64,000 nt of DNA from JANLTX01 sp049840835 (lineage in GTDB: Bacteria; Armatimonadota; Armatimonadia; Armatimonadales; Armatimonadaceae). The stretch lies in the NCBI GenBank assembly GCA_049840835.1, contig JASGJG010000023.1:124001-188000 (forward strand), written 5' to 3'. The notes under the pieces were generated by a model. That model had not been told where the DNA came from and made no database searches. It was given only the letters and a program-made list of their open reading frames with translations. Positions 7,766-16,986 of the stretch are shown here, one piece after another; position 1 is the stretch's first letter; each line of letters opens with the position of its first letter. The position numbers and the translations under genes were made by a program.

Positions 7766-10700
7766 TTACTTCACGCTAATAGTGAAGCGGTACTTTATCG
7801 TCTGAGTGGTAGGCGAGCCATCAAAGATAGCGGGCGCCCACTTCCAGCGCTTCAGAGTTTTGATGATCAGCGCATCCACTTCATCGTCTCCGGTGCCGGT
7901 TACGATGTCTTCGCTGTGCGAGCCATCTTTATCCACTGTTACGCTGATAGTGATCTTGGCGTTCAGCTTGCGCTGCTTCATCTCATCCGTCAGCTTCGGC
8001 ATGGGGTCCGAAGTGGGGCGGGCATCCCGGTTGGCGCGTGGGGTTCGACCCGCGTTACCACCGTCTGCCAGCTCACCATCACGCCCCGAGGCGCCACGGC
8101 GTCCACCATCGGAGAGGCTACCGTTGCCGCGTACGCCCGGCTCACCGCCGTCGCCACCGCTCGCGTCGCCACCCTTCACGCCCTTGCCGGAACCTCCGCG
8201 GGCATTGACTGCTGCTTCACGCACCCCATCGCCGCCTCGGCCAGACTTCTGAGCATTGCCACGGGCTGCAGAGCCGACATCGTTGCCATCGCCAGTTACG
8301 TTACCGCTGCGGCGGCTGCCTTCGGCCATAGAACCGAGATCGCCTCCACCCAGCTTCTGGGCCAAGCTGCCGCCACCGGTCACGCCCTTGGCGCCCTTGA
8401 TACCGCCACCGCCACCTGAGTTCAGGTCGACAGTTGCGCCGGAGCTGGCATCGTACCTACCCATTCGGCTTCCACCACGGGAGTTCGCGCCACCGGTACC
8501 TGAGTCACGGATACCGCTGCCACCACGCGCTACACGCTGTGCGCCGCCGCCGGAGCCGGAGGTTGCTACATCGGAGAAGCTGCCGCCACCACCACGCTCA
8601 CGCATAGCGCCGGTACCCAGCGAGCCACCGTTTTCGGCCAGGGAGCCGCTGCCACCACGGGCTACTCGGCCAGAGCCACCCGAGAGGCCACTACCATTCA
8701 AGGCCACCTGTGCACTTCCGCCCGATGCTCCTGTGCGCCCGGCGATACCGCCGCGTACACCGGCGCTACCGGGGCCGCCATCGGAGACTCCACCAGGGCC
8801 ACTACCCGCGCGCCGGACACCGCTACCGCCGCCGATACCGGCAACTTCCGTTGCCAGGCCACCGCCACCGCCGCGCTCCGACATAGCGCCGGTAGCTAGG
8901 CCACCGCCGCCATCGGCTAAAGCGCCACCGGATCGTGCCGAACGAGCGCCGCCCGCCAGTCCGCCGCTATTCAGGGCAACCTGTGTGCCCGTCATACCAG
9001 AGGCGCTGGAAGCGATTCCCGCACCGCTACGTCGTCCGCCCGGCGCTGCCGCACCGAGCCCGCTCTCGCGGACACTCTGACGACCCGGTGCGATTCGAGT
9101 CGGCACCTGGTTGGGAACTGCCTCCACGGCTGCCAGGCCGGGGTCACCACCGCGCTCACGGAGAGTGCTGGTCATGATAGCCACAGAACTATCGGCGATC
9201 TGCGTGCGCCCAATGGCCGGCCCACGGCGCTGCACGAAGTCCGGGTTGCTCTTGTTCAGCAGAGTCTCTGTGGTCGAAGGAGCATTCGAGGCTACAGATC
9301 GGGCTCGCATGCCCGCGCTGCCACTACCTGAGTCTGCTACGGTTCGAGAGCGAGTGGCCACACCACCGGCATTTGCCGAGGTCGGAAGCTTGGCATTATC
9401 TGCCGCGCTGCCCGAGGCGCTTCGCTCTGTCATGCTGCCGGGACCCATGGCAGAGTTACTTGCCGTGGAGCCGCCCGTGTGCGCCGCTCGTGCGCCGCCG
9501 ATGCTGGTGCCCGACATACTCGGGTTCGCGCTGGACGTACCCGAAGTGTTGGAGGAAGCGACACTTCGGGAGCGTGTCCCTGCACTGCCTGCGCCGCTTT
9601 CGGCGAGGCTGCCAGACATACCCGTGCGCCGCGCGGTTGCACCGGAACCACCGGTGAAGTCGGCGCCGGGGTTACCCGCGCCGCTGGTGTTGCGCTCCGC
9701 CATGCTGCCAGGACCCATAGAGGAGTTCGCAGAGGTGGAGGAGGCGCCCGGTCGTGCGGTGCGTGCACTCCGCGCTCCAGAGAGCCCGGCGCTGGCACCC
9801 ACTTCCATACTGGCAGCGGAGCTAGACGATACGCTGCGTTTGCCTGCGCCCGCGCTACCCGCACCAGACTCACTCAGTTTGCCCGCAGAGCCAGTGCGGC
9901 GTGCAGCGGCGCTACCGCCACCCGCATCCGCTTCGGCTCCCGCTGCGCCACCACGGGCACGCTCTACGAAGGCGCCCGGTCCCATACTCGTAGACGAATT
10001 GGTAAGGCCACCCTGGCTTTTAGTACCACGGGCGAAGCGCCCGCCAATGCTGTTGTTACTCACATTGACGTTCAAATCCGGCTGACCAGTGGTGTTGGTG
10101 GCAACACGGCTATTACGGCCTGCCGCACCACCTACAGAGGTATCGCCTACACCACGGGCGCCTGCGCTGGCACGGCGTGTGGCTGCAGCACCACCCTGCG
10201 CCATGTCTGCCGGAGTGGCGCTACCACTGCCTCTATCGGTAAGCCGACCCGAGGAGGTCGAACTCATACCACCACCCTGATCGGTCAGAGTACGATTCGA
10301 GCGAGTGGAATTATTCGTGCGCAGAGCACTATTATTCAGGCTGGGGTCACGGACATCGGCAGACGAGCTGCCGTTGGTAGTAACGCGCCGTGTGTTGGTA
10401 TTCGCCAGAGGATTGGTAGCCGTGGGCGAGCGTAGTGCCGATGCAGTAGTTCGATTCGTGGTGTTTTCACGAATAGGCAGGGTAGTGTCGTTCGGATCTA
10501 CCGGAGTTACTGGCGGCTGAATGGTGTTCGGCACCATCGGCTTGAGCGGCGGCGGTGTGGGCTGATTCGCTACCCGCGGAATCGGTGTGGGCTGGGTTAA
10601 TGGCGCCGGGGTAGGCACTACAGCCGGTTCCACCGGCTTCGTGGTTGGCACATAAACTGGCGGCACATTTTGCTTATTCTCTGTCAGCAGCCTCTTCAGC

Positions 10701-11041
10701 TCTTGAATCGGCGGCGGGGTCGGCAGAGCACGCACAACATCCTGCGTGGGGATGGGGGTTGCCAACGGTGCCGGGGTCGCCAGCGGAATCGGGGTGGCCG
10801 GAATCTTATCGGGCGCAAGGGGTTCCTTGGGCAACACGTCTAAGATTTTCAGCTCAATGGTTTTTAGCGGAGGAAGGTGGTTCTCATTGGGCATGCGCAT
10901 ACGCCCAACGGCAATATTGACCGCCGCTCCCAACAAAAAGTTGGTAACGAGCGAGGCTCCCATGCCCCAGATGAGTCGTTTCTCGAACAGATCGTCCGGC
11001 ATCCGGCTCATGCCGGGGTTAATAGGTGCGCGAATTGCCAT
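7766..11041 (-). CDS. Giant TonB-family protein with ~90-residue repeats
   Basis: The 1091-residue protein has a short cytoplasmic N-terminus and one membrane span (about 24-46). A Pro-rich segment (75-185) follows, then about 800 residues rich in Ser, Gly, Ala and Arg, and a C-terminal TonB domain (about 1015-1091; KITISVTVDKDGSHSEDIV...LKRWKWAPAI). Typical TonB proteins have about 220-280 residues. The long middle is a degenerate tandem repeat. A core x-M-x-E-R recurs near residues 360, 449, 539, 629, 722 and 815, with a decayed SMAEG copy near 905. It is the last gene of a receptor-ExbB-ExbD-ExbD operon and should transmit proton-motive force to the receptor. The enlarged spacer may bridge a wide periplasm or bind peptidoglycan; this is inference. 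Confidence 0.85.
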   Translation of the reverse strand: MAIRAPINPGMSRMPDDLFEKRLIWGMGASLVTNFLLGAAVNIAVGRMRMPNENHLPPLKTIELKILDVLPKEPLAPDKIPATPIPLATPAPLATPIPTQDVVRALPTPPPIQELKRLLTENKQNVPPVYVPTTKPVEPAVVPTPAPLTQPTPIPRVANQPTPPPLKPMVPNTIQPPVTPVDPNDTTLPIRENTTNRTTASALRSPTATNPLANTNTRRVTTNGSSSADVRDPSLNNSALRTNNSTRSNRTLTDQGGGMSSTSSGRLTDRGSGSATPADMAQGGAAATRRASAGARGVGDTSVGGAAGRNSRVATNTTGQPDLNVNVSNNSIGGRFARGTKSQGGLTNSSTSMGPGAFVERARGGAAGAEADAGGGSAAARRTGSAGKLSESGAGSAGAGKRSVSSSSAASMEVGASAGLSGARSARTARPGASSTSANSSMGPGSMAERNTSGAGNPGADFTGGSGATARRTGMSGSLAESGAGSAGTRSRSVASSNTSGTSSANPSMSGTSIGGARAAHTGGSTASNSAMGPGSMTERSASGSAADNAKLPTSANAGGVATRSRTVADSGSGSAGMRARSVASNAPSTTETLLNKSNPDFVQRRGPAIGRTQIADSSVAIMTSTLRERGGDPGLAAVEAVPNQVPTRIAPGRQSVRESGLGAAAPGGRRSGAGIASSASGMTGTQVALNSGGLAGGARSARSGGALADGGGGLATGAMSERGGGGGLATEVAGIGGGSGVRRAGSGPGGVSDGGPGSAGVRGGIAGRTGASGGSAQVALNGSGLSGGSGRVARGGSGSLAENGGSLGTGAMRERGGGGSFSDVATSGSGGGAQRVARGGSGIRDSGTGGANSRGGSRMGRYDASSGATVDLNSGGGGGIKGAKGVTGGGSLAQKLGGGDLGSMAEGSRRSGNVTGDGNDVGSAARGNAQKSGRGGDGVREAAVNARGGSGKGVKGGDASGGDGGEPGVRGNGSLSDGGRRGASGRDGELADGGNAGRTPRANRDARPTSDPMPKLTDEMKQRKLNAKITISVTVDKDGSHSEDIVTGTGDDEVDALIIKTLKRWKWAPAIFDGSPTTQTIKYRFTISVK

Positions 11042-11050
11042 AACAGAAGT

Positions 11051-11509
11051 TTACTCCGCGTAGGTGCGTGGCTCAGTGGCGATGGAGAACCGACGGAACG
11101 ATGATCTGCGTGCATCATCGAAACACCGGCGTATCATCGCTGCCGTGGCGCGACGGTCCGCATTGATAATTACTACCGCATTGTCCGGGCTAAACACAAC
11201 CGAGCCGTTGGCCTTCATTTCTTCCTGAAGGACAGTCAGCAGCTTGGGCCCTATGTCTTCGTTGGGATCGGCGATAGTCAGTTTGTTATTGATACCGACT
11301 TCGCCATTCTGTTTTATCGTAACCGTCAGCGATGCGGGAGCCTGGGGGTCCTGATTCTTAGAATCAGGTAAATCTACCTGGGCTCCTTTAACATCGATCA
11401 CATTCAACGATGCCAGGATAAAGAACACCAGCAAGAAGAACATGGTGTCGATCATGGGGATGATCTCGATCTTAGTCTTCTTAAACTCGCGGCGCGGGAA
11501 CAGGCTCAT
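11051..11509 (-). CDS. exbD: ExbD/TolR biopolymer transporter (second copy)
   Basis: This 152-residue inner-membrane protein has one N-terminal span carrying the essential Asp in IIPMIDTMFFLLVFFILASL (residues about 17-36), followed by a periplasmic domain. ExbD and ExbB form the proton-driven motor that energises TonB. It lies 3 bases downstream of another exbD and just upstream of tonB. The first 40 residues are almost identical to the other copy while the periplasmic parts differ strongly, implying duplication then divergence. Confidence 0.93.
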   Translation of the reverse strand: MSLFPRREFKKTKIEIIPMIDTMFFLLVFFILASLNVIDVKGAQVDLPDSKNQDPQAPASLTVTIKQNGEVGINNKLTIADPNEDIGPKLLTVLQEEMKANGSVVFSPDNAVVIINADRRATAAMIRRCFDDARRSSFRRFSIATEPRTYAE

Positions 11510-11512
11510 TGT

Positions 11513-11941
11513 TTACTGGATCGCAATCTTTTCAATGGTGATGGTCCGCGCCTCGTCGATGCACTTGATTAGATACTGCTGTTGAGCATTTCCTTCGGGT
11601 GCAAGTACCAGAGTTACTTTGGAATAATCGACGTTGCCTTTTTGCAGTTTGTTCACTTCATCCTGCATGGCCTTGCCAATCCCATCACCCTGAGCCAGCG
11701 TGGGGCCGTTGTTCACCGACATACTGCCCGCAGCGTCTATGCGCACCACAAGCTGCACATCCTTGACCTGATTCTGTTGCGTCGCCGGTCCTGCCGGCGG
11801 CAGCTCCATGTTCAGGCCGCGCAGGTCAATGATGCTCAGAGACGCCAGGATAAAGAACACCAATAAGAAGAACATGGTGTCGATCATGGGGATGATTTCG
11901 ATCTTAGTCTTTTTCATCTCCCGGCGTCGGCTGAATCTCAT
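11513..11941 (-). CDS. exbD: ExbD/TolR biopolymer transporter (first copy)
   Basis: This 142-residue protein has the same membrane anchor and motor Asp (IIPMIDTMFFLLVFF) as its neighbour and a distinct periplasmic domain (QLVVRIDAAGSMSVNNG). Its start overlaps the exbB stop by four bases, indicating translational coupling. Two different ExbD proteins beside one ExbB could form a mixed ExbD dimer in the motor pore. Confidence 0.93.
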   Translation of the reverse strand: MRFSRRREMKKTKIEIIPMIDTMFFLLVFFILASLSIIDLRGLNMELPPAGPATQQNQVKDVQLVVRIDAAGSMSVNNGPTLAQGDGIGKAMQDEVNKLQKGNVDYSKVTLVLAPEGNAQQQYLIKCIDEARTITIEKIAIQ

Positions 11942-12579
11942 CCTTTGAAGGCTCCGCGTGCTGCCAGAACGTTGATGAGCTTGGTAGCCGCCATCTCAGT
12001 CTCAGAGATCACTCGCTCGCGGCGGGCCGTAAAGTAGTTGTAGGCAACGAAGCCCACCAGCGCGATCAGAATACCGCCCGCCGTAGCATAGAGCGCGGTA
12101 CCAACACTGGGGAGAATGGCTGACTTCTGCACATCATCGCGAGCTTTCGAGTAGTTCACGAATACCTGGATCATACCCACGATCGTTCCGAAGAGACCCC
12201 ACAGCGGCGAGAGAGTGGTGAGTGTATCTAGAATAGGCAGGAAGCGACCCAGGCGGTGGAAATACTCCTCGCCTGCTTCCTGCACCAGCCGCTCTACATC
12301 CTCAATCGGTCGGTTGGCGTTCTTCAGAATCACCTCGCAGACCCCTGTGACCGGGCCTTTCTGGCTGAGAGCGAGCCGCATAGCCTCGCCATCATTGCCT
12401 TCTCGTACCCGCTTGAGAATCTCTCCGAATACTCCGCCGCCCGTGTTTCCAAAATCACGGAAGGCAAGCAGCCGCTCCCCGATAAACGCGACAGCGATCA
12501 GCGACATGAGAATTAGCACGAACGCAATCAGGGGTTCGTTGCGAACGAACAGAAGTACAGGGTTCTCGTTGGTTGGCAT
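11938..12579 (-). CDS. exbB: ExbB/TolQ/MotA-family proton channel protein
   Basis: The 213-residue protein has three membrane spans: residues about 13-33, and two in the C-terminal half with the family signature LDTLTTLSPLWGLFGTIVGMIQVF and SVGTALYATAGGILIALVGFVAYNYF. It forms the pentameric stator that holds ExbD. AAGGATC before the ATG is a plausible ribosome site. It follows the receptor gene by 8 bases. Confidence 0.95.
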   Translation of the reverse strand: MPTNENPVLLFVRNEPLIAFVLILMSLIAVAFIGERLLAFRDFGNTGGGVFGEILKRVREGNDGEAMRLALSQKGPVTGVCEVILKNANRPIEDVERLVQEAGEEYFHRLGRFLPILDTLTTLSPLWGLFGTIVGMIQVFVNYSKARDDVQKSAILPSVGTALYATAGGILIALVGFVAYNYFTARRERVISETEMAATKLINVLAARGAFKG

Positions 12580-12587
12580 AGTGATCC

Positions 12588-15092
12588 TTAAAACTGTCCG
12601 AAGATGCCTACTGCGAAGCGCCGTCCTTGCTGGAAGCGCGTACCGGCAAATGCGGAGTTGAAATTGTAGCGGCCCTTACCGTCGAACAGGTTCTCCACGG
12701 TCAGCTCCAGGCCGTACTTATGAGCAAAGTAAGCGGGCGGAGAGCTGAGCCGGAAGTTAACCTCGGTAATGGAATCGCGCTGTCCCTGGAGTGCGGAGCT
12801 AGCAAGTCCGCTGCCCCGGTAGAGGCTGAGCGAGCCGACAAAGTCGTTCACAAAGTGGTAGCCCACACCCGCCGTAATCGTGGTGCCCTGGTCCTGCGGC
12901 GTAACGAGACTGGTGTTCCCATTCTCAAAGCGGCTCTTATTGCCCGCTACCAGTACAAACGCATTCAGACCCTGGGGGTCACGAAGCTGGCCCGGAGTCG
13001 GGTTGAACTCATGCGGGTTGTACTCCCAGGAAAGCTCCCAGCCACGGCTAGTAGACCGTCCAGCGTTCATGGTGCTGAAGGCTGTCTGCTGCGGACCTGT
13101 CACAAACTGGCCGTAGGCAATGGTGTCTGAGATCTTCTTATCGTAGATACTTGCCTTGAACAGGTTGATGTTCAGCTGCTTCTCTACACTGAAGTCCATC
13201 TGGTCGGTGGTCTGCGGCTTCACCGGGGTCAGCGCAATGGCGCCCTGGCCAGTTCCAGGTAGACCGACAATTTGCCCGAACGATGCACGCACGACCAGGT
13301 TCTTGCCAGGGAACGAATACAGCGCGTTCACGCGGGGCGTGATCTTGGAGTACGTGGTCCGGCTGCTGCGACTGATCAGATCCAGGTTCTGACTCTGGGA
13401 GTAACCATCGGCACGCAGACCAGCATTTACCCGGAAACCATTTGCAAACTCGTAGGTATCCTGTAAATACCCTGCAAAGTAATCGCCGCTGCGGTTGATT
13501 CCCAGGGTGGGGAAGCTGGTACCCTGCGGCCCAAAATTGGTCAGCGCCGCGCCTATCAGGGGGTCGCTAACGTTGCGTAGAGCGTCTACCGCTGCCTGAC
13601 TCTGAGGGATATAGCGATACGCCTCATCGCCGCTCTGTTTGCGGTACAGAAGCCCGAATCGAACATCATGCGGGCTCTGGTAGGACTGCGAGAAATCGGC
13701 CTGAAGCTGAGTGTAAGTAAACGAAGCCTCGGTATTGGGCAGAAACTCTATCGAACTATTGGCGGGGAGCATATTCACATTGTTGATAGCGCCGGGCCAG
13801 CTTCCCTGCACACTGCCGTTCGTGCCGGTCACTCCCAGAGAAAACACACCGCGCAGACCGCCACCGATGTCCGTTCTATGCTGCAGACCTACAACCAGGT
13901 GTCCTTCTTTCTGCTCCACATCGTTGCCTAGCGCACGCTGAGAAGCGAAGACACCAGCTCGGTCCGTGGGATAATCCACCTCATTGCCGAAGCCGCCATA
14001 GCCATAGCCCTGCCCTGCATTGAAGTACGAATCATCCAGACCAGTACGGTTGGAAATACTGGTCTTGCCATTGTGAAGAGAAATGAACGCACTGGAGCTA
14101 GATTTCGAGCTTCGGCGCAGCTCGATCTTTCCTGCCAGTGCCAGCTCATTCTGGTTGTTGTTGGCGAGCTGCTCATAGTCCTGCGGAGACTCTAAACCGT
14201 TGCCGGTACTACGCCCACCCAGCGTGACCCAGTAGCCCAGCGACTTCCCTCCAGCATCTTTCGGATTCTGCTTAGAAAGGAACAGAGAGCCTTCCAGGGT
14301 GCGGAAACCCATACCATTGACTCGCCATTCCCGGGTCTCGCCCAGAGTATCATCGTAGCCATTGGCCAGTGCCGGGCGCAGGGTAGTCTCTAAGAACGCT
14401 CCCGACGCGGTGCCCTGCGAGGGTGCATAGCCACCCACATGGGTGCGCAGAGTTTCTATCGTGTTCGGCAGAATGTAGGAAATAGAGCGCCCTGTGACCG
14501 TTGGCGGGAGCAGCATGCCATCAATGCTCAGCGCCAGGTTATTGTTCTCACCACGCGGATGCACTCGGTGCAGGGAATCGGCGGCCATGCCGGGCACCAT
14601 ACGAAGCTGCTTATCCAGGCTGAAGGTGTTACCTACACCCAGGGGGTAGAACTGGAAGTGCTTGCGGTCTCTAAAGGTATAGTTCGAGGTTGTGTTCGCA
14701 TCTAAGCGCAGCAGTTCTTCTCGAATGGTGACATCCTTGATTCCCTGCTTATCCAGCTCCAGATCAATCTCCAGATCCTGGTTATCCAGAATAGTCACAC
14801 GCCCACGGAGCTCTTTGTAGACAACGCCTTCTACCGTAGCACGGGCGCGGAAGCCACGCACTCCAGGAGCCAGGTCACCTGTGGTGACTTTGCCTTCCGC
14901 ATCCGCGGTGTACTGAACGCCGCTTAGCTCCGATTCTGCCGGATCCAGCACCACGAGCGCGCCTGGAACCGGCTTCTTGGTCTCTGAATCAACAATAGTG
15001 AATTTAATCCGCCCGTCGGCGTGAGCGACCAGAGCAGTGAGAGCGAGGGTGAGGGCGGTCAACGAGCCCCTACGGAGAAAAACGTCGCGCAT
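12588..15092 (-). CDS. TonB-dependent outer-membrane receptor
   Basis: The 834-residue protein has a signal peptide (1-25) and a carboxypeptidase-regulatory-like beta sandwich (about 27-115; KPVPGALVVLDPAESEL). A plug-like segment (about 150-260; PRGENNNLALSIDGMLLPPTV) precedes a 22-strand-type barrel ending in an aromatic residue (GIFGQF). It would import a large or scarce nutrient across the outer membrane using the TonB-ExbBD machinery encoded directly downstream. The ligand is unknown; no cobalamin-box leader or metal-uptake gene is nearby. GAGGAGAG about 11 bases before the ATG supports the start. Confidence 0.9.
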   Translation of the reverse strand: MRDVFLRRGSLTALTLALTALVAHADGRIKFTIVDSETKKPVPGALVVLDPAESELSGVQYTADAEGKVTTGDLAPGVRGFRARATVEGVVYKELRGRVTILDNQDLEIDLELDKQGIKDVTIREELLRLDANTTSNYTFRDRKHFQFYPLGVGNTFSLDKQLRMVPGMAADSLHRVHPRGENNNLALSIDGMLLPPTVTGRSISYILPNTIETLRTHVGGYAPSQGTASGAFLETTLRPALANGYDDTLGETREWRVNGMGFRTLEGSLFLSKQNPKDAGGKSLGYWVTLGGRSTGNGLESPQDYEQLANNNQNELALAGKIELRRSSKSSSSAFISLHNGKTSISNRTGLDDSYFNAGQGYGYGGFGNEVDYPTDRAGVFASQRALGNDVEQKEGHLVVGLQHRTDIGGGLRGVFSLGVTGTNGSVQGSWPGAINNVNMLPANSSIEFLPNTEASFTYTQLQADFSQSYQSPHDVRFGLLYRKQSGDEAYRYIPQSQAAVDALRNVSDPLIGAALTNFGPQGTSFPTLGINRSGDYFAGYLQDTYEFANGFRVNAGLRADGYSQSQNLDLISRSSRTTYSKITPRVNALYSFPGKNLVVRASFGQIVGLPGTGQGAIALTPVKPQTTDQMDFSVEKQLNINLFKASIYDKKISDTIAYGQFVTGPQQTAFSTMNAGRSTSRGWELSWEYNPHEFNPTPGQLRDPQGLNAFVLVAGNKSRFENGNTSLVTPQDQGTTITAGVGYHFVNDFVGSLSLYRGSGLASSALQGQRDSITEVNFRLSSPPAYFAHKYGLELTVENLFDGKGRYNFNSAFAGTRFQQGRRFAVGIFGQF

Positions 15093-15396
15093 GTAATTCT
15101 AACTCTCCTCGAAGAGAAGCTGTGAAGGCGAGGTACCCTGGTGATATTGCCAGGATTCATCTGAGTATATCATCGGCACCTTTCTCTCCCTTCTTAACGT
15201 TGGCAGATTTCCCCTCACAAAAAAGCCCGTTGGAGTACGGGGAATTTGTCAGGCGTGGGTTCCTTAAACGTTGTGTATGCTTTAGACGTTTGACAAGTTC
15301 CTATCATTGACGCCTCACTTTGTTTCTTGCTAAAAGTGTGGAAAATATCACACCTCCTATGGGCAAGCCCCGGTAGAGTTTGTTATAATCGCCCGA
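15093..15396. promoter_or_regulatory. Divergent intergenic region, Ton operon and MFS gene
   Basis: This 304-base gap has no convincing gene. A minus-strand TATACT (15169-15164) could be the -10 of the Ton operon, leaving a leader of about 65 bases. That leader contains a small hairpin, CCTGG-TGATATTG-CCAGG, at about 15137-15154. Two TTGACA/ATTGACG-like hexamers occur at about 15290-15310. No clear Fur-type palindrome was found. Confidence 0.4.
15381..15389 (+). promoter_or_regulatory. Extended -10 promoter, leaderless MFS gene
   Basis: TGT-TATAAT is an extended -10 element ending 7 bases before the ATG at 15397. The 12-mer GTTTGTTATAAT recurs identically before the M48 peptidase gene at 46014-46025. 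Confidence 0.6.
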
Positions 15397-16704
15397 ATGA
15401 ACAAAACGACGGTGCGAATTCTGCTGGGGGCAATGATGTTCTTCCAGTACGCTGCCTGGGGGGCCTGGGCACCCGTATTGGGTGCAACTCTGGGAAATCC
15501 AGAAGGCATCTTTAAAGCGAGTGGCTCGCTAATTGGTGCAGTCTTCGGGGTGCTCTGGCTGATGTGCATCTTCACCCCGTTTGTGGGTGGGCAGCTGGTA
15601 GACCGGGCCATTCCCAGCCAGCTCTATATGGGAGCCAGCGCCATTGTTTGCGCTGGGGCCGCCTACATGATGTCGCAGCAGACCATAGTGGGTGACCTTC
15701 TTCCTGCGATTTTCCCCATCGTGCCCACAGGCGGGTTGGCCATATGGCTTGTTCTCTGGTCTATCGCCTTCGCGCCCACCATCGGTATCGGAAACTCTAT
15801 CTGTCTCTACCATCTCTCCCGCGAAGAGGGCACTACTGAGGTAGAGCGGGAGCGTGCGTTCTCGGTTATCCGTACCGCTGGGACTGTAGGTTGGATTGCC
15901 GTCGCGTTCATCGAAGGCTGGGCCAAGACCAAGTACCCGAATATTCCCGTCGTGGAGATGTCGGTCAGCGCCGTTGCCGCCGTGCTCTGGGCTATCTGTT
16001 CGTTTGTTCTTCCCAATGTGCCGCCAGCCAGGCAGGGTGTGGATCCCTTCGCCTTCAAGAAAGCCTTTGCGCTGTTCGGAAAGGTACCTGGTTTCACCGC
16101 GTTCATGGTTATCTCGCTGATAGCCTCTGCTGAGTTCCAGTTCTTCTACACACTCTCCGGGCAGTTCCTGGGCTCGCTAGGGGTGCCAGAATCGCAGATT
16201 GCGCCCTACAAGTCCACCAGTCAGATGGCCGAAGTTCTGGCGCTGGCCGTACTGCTGCCCATCTGTCTGAAAAAGCTAGGTATGCGCTGGACTCTGGTAC
16301 TGGGTACCCTGGCGTGGTCCCTGCGCTACTTCATCTTCGCCACCAAGGTATTTCTGCCCGTAGTGCTGTCGCTCTCGCTGCACGGCATCGGGTTCGCGTT
16401 TGTCTTTATCACCAGCTACTTCTACATTGACCGGGTAGCGCCCAAAGACATTCGGGGCAGCGCGCAGAGCCTCTTTACACTGGTCACGCTGGGTGTCGGT
16501 AACTGGCTGGGATCGGTTCTCTCCGGCAAACTTCAGGATGCCTTCACTACGAAAGTAGGAGAGATCCCTACCGTGAACTGGCCTATGGTCTTCATCGTGC
16601 CCGCCGTGTTGACCCTAGGGTCCGCAATCGCGTTCTTCTTCACCTTCATAGAGCCACCGGCGAGCGAAGACGGCGATGAACCGCGTGCGGCGCTGGCGCA
16701 CTGA
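15397..16704 (+). CDS. MFS nucleoside:H+ symporter-like transporter
   Basis: The 435-residue protein has about twelve hydrophobic spans and resembles the NupG/XapB nucleoside-H+ symporter family. Family-like features are MMFFQYAAWGAWAPVLG in the first span, PFVGGQLVDRAIPSQ in the first loop and TAGTVGWIAVAFIEGW in the middle. It is predicted to sit in the inner membrane and import nucleosides, but substrate choice cannot be read directly. The promoter places transcription start at or next to the ATG. Confidence 0.85.
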   Translation: MNKTTVRILLGAMMFFQYAAWGAWAPVLGATLGNPEGIFKASGSLIGAVFGVLWLMCIFTPFVGGQLVDRAIPSQLYMGASAIVCAGAAYMMSQQTIVGDLLPAIFPIVPTGGLAIWLVLWSIAFAPTIGIGNSICLYHLSREEGTTEVERERAFSVIRTAGTVGWIAVAFIEGWAKTKYPNIPVVEMSVSAVAAVLWAICSFVLPNVPPARQGVDPFAFKKAFALFGKVPGFTAFMVISLIASAEFQFFYTLSGQFLGSLGVPESQIAPYKSTSQMAEVLALAVLLPICLKKLGMRWTLVLGTLAWSLRYFIFATKVFLPVVLSLSLHGIGFAFVFITSYFYIDRVAPKDIRGSAQSLFTLVTLGVGNWLGSVLSGKLQDAFTTKVGEIPTVNWPMVFIVPAVLTLGSAIAFFFTFIEPPASEDGDEPRAALAH

Positions 16705-16725
16705 CGGTACACTGGAAGCTATCCC

Positions 16726-16977
16726 ATGCAGACTTTTCTTGTCTACTATTGGATGCGCCAGGGAGATAGGAACCACTCCACTCTCTGTCAGCGTCTCTCT
16801 GCCGCCACCTACGAAGAGGCCCTTGAAAAGATCGAGGACAACCTTAGCAAGCGCACCTTTACCTTTGTCTCGGAGAACTTCGGGCGAGTGCTGGTAGTCA
16901 GCGATCATGTGCAGTACGTGGAGATAGAAGAAGGCGGCAATCTTTCCGAAGGTCTGCCCGAAGGCTTCCGCCACTAA
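16726..16977 (+). CDS. Small conserved-looking protein of unknown function
   Basis: The 83-residue protein alternates strands and one helix (AATYEEALEKIEDNLSKR), with no membrane span or known motif. A TACACT box at 16708-16713 lies 12 bases before the ATG. It sits between an MFS gene and mutY, 9 bases before the latter, and could share its transcript. I do not recognise a family. Confidence 0.6.
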   Translation: MQTFLVYYWMRQGDRNHSTLCQRLSAATYEEALEKIEDNLSKRTFTFVSENFGRVLVVSDHVQYVEIEEGGNLSEGLPEGFRH

Positions 16978-16986
16978 ATCATCCAC

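Noticed and set aside
8256..10435. Long plus-strand open frames of 274-324 codons opposite the TonB gene
   Set aside because: They are Pro/Arg/Thr-rich mirror images of the GC-rich Ser/Gly/Ala repeats, have no start signals, and the minus-strand frame carries the real TonB domains.
15093..15396. Cobalamin riboswitch or Fur box upstream of the Ton receptor
   Set aside because: No B12-box-like sequence and no convincing 19-bp Fur palindrome were found.
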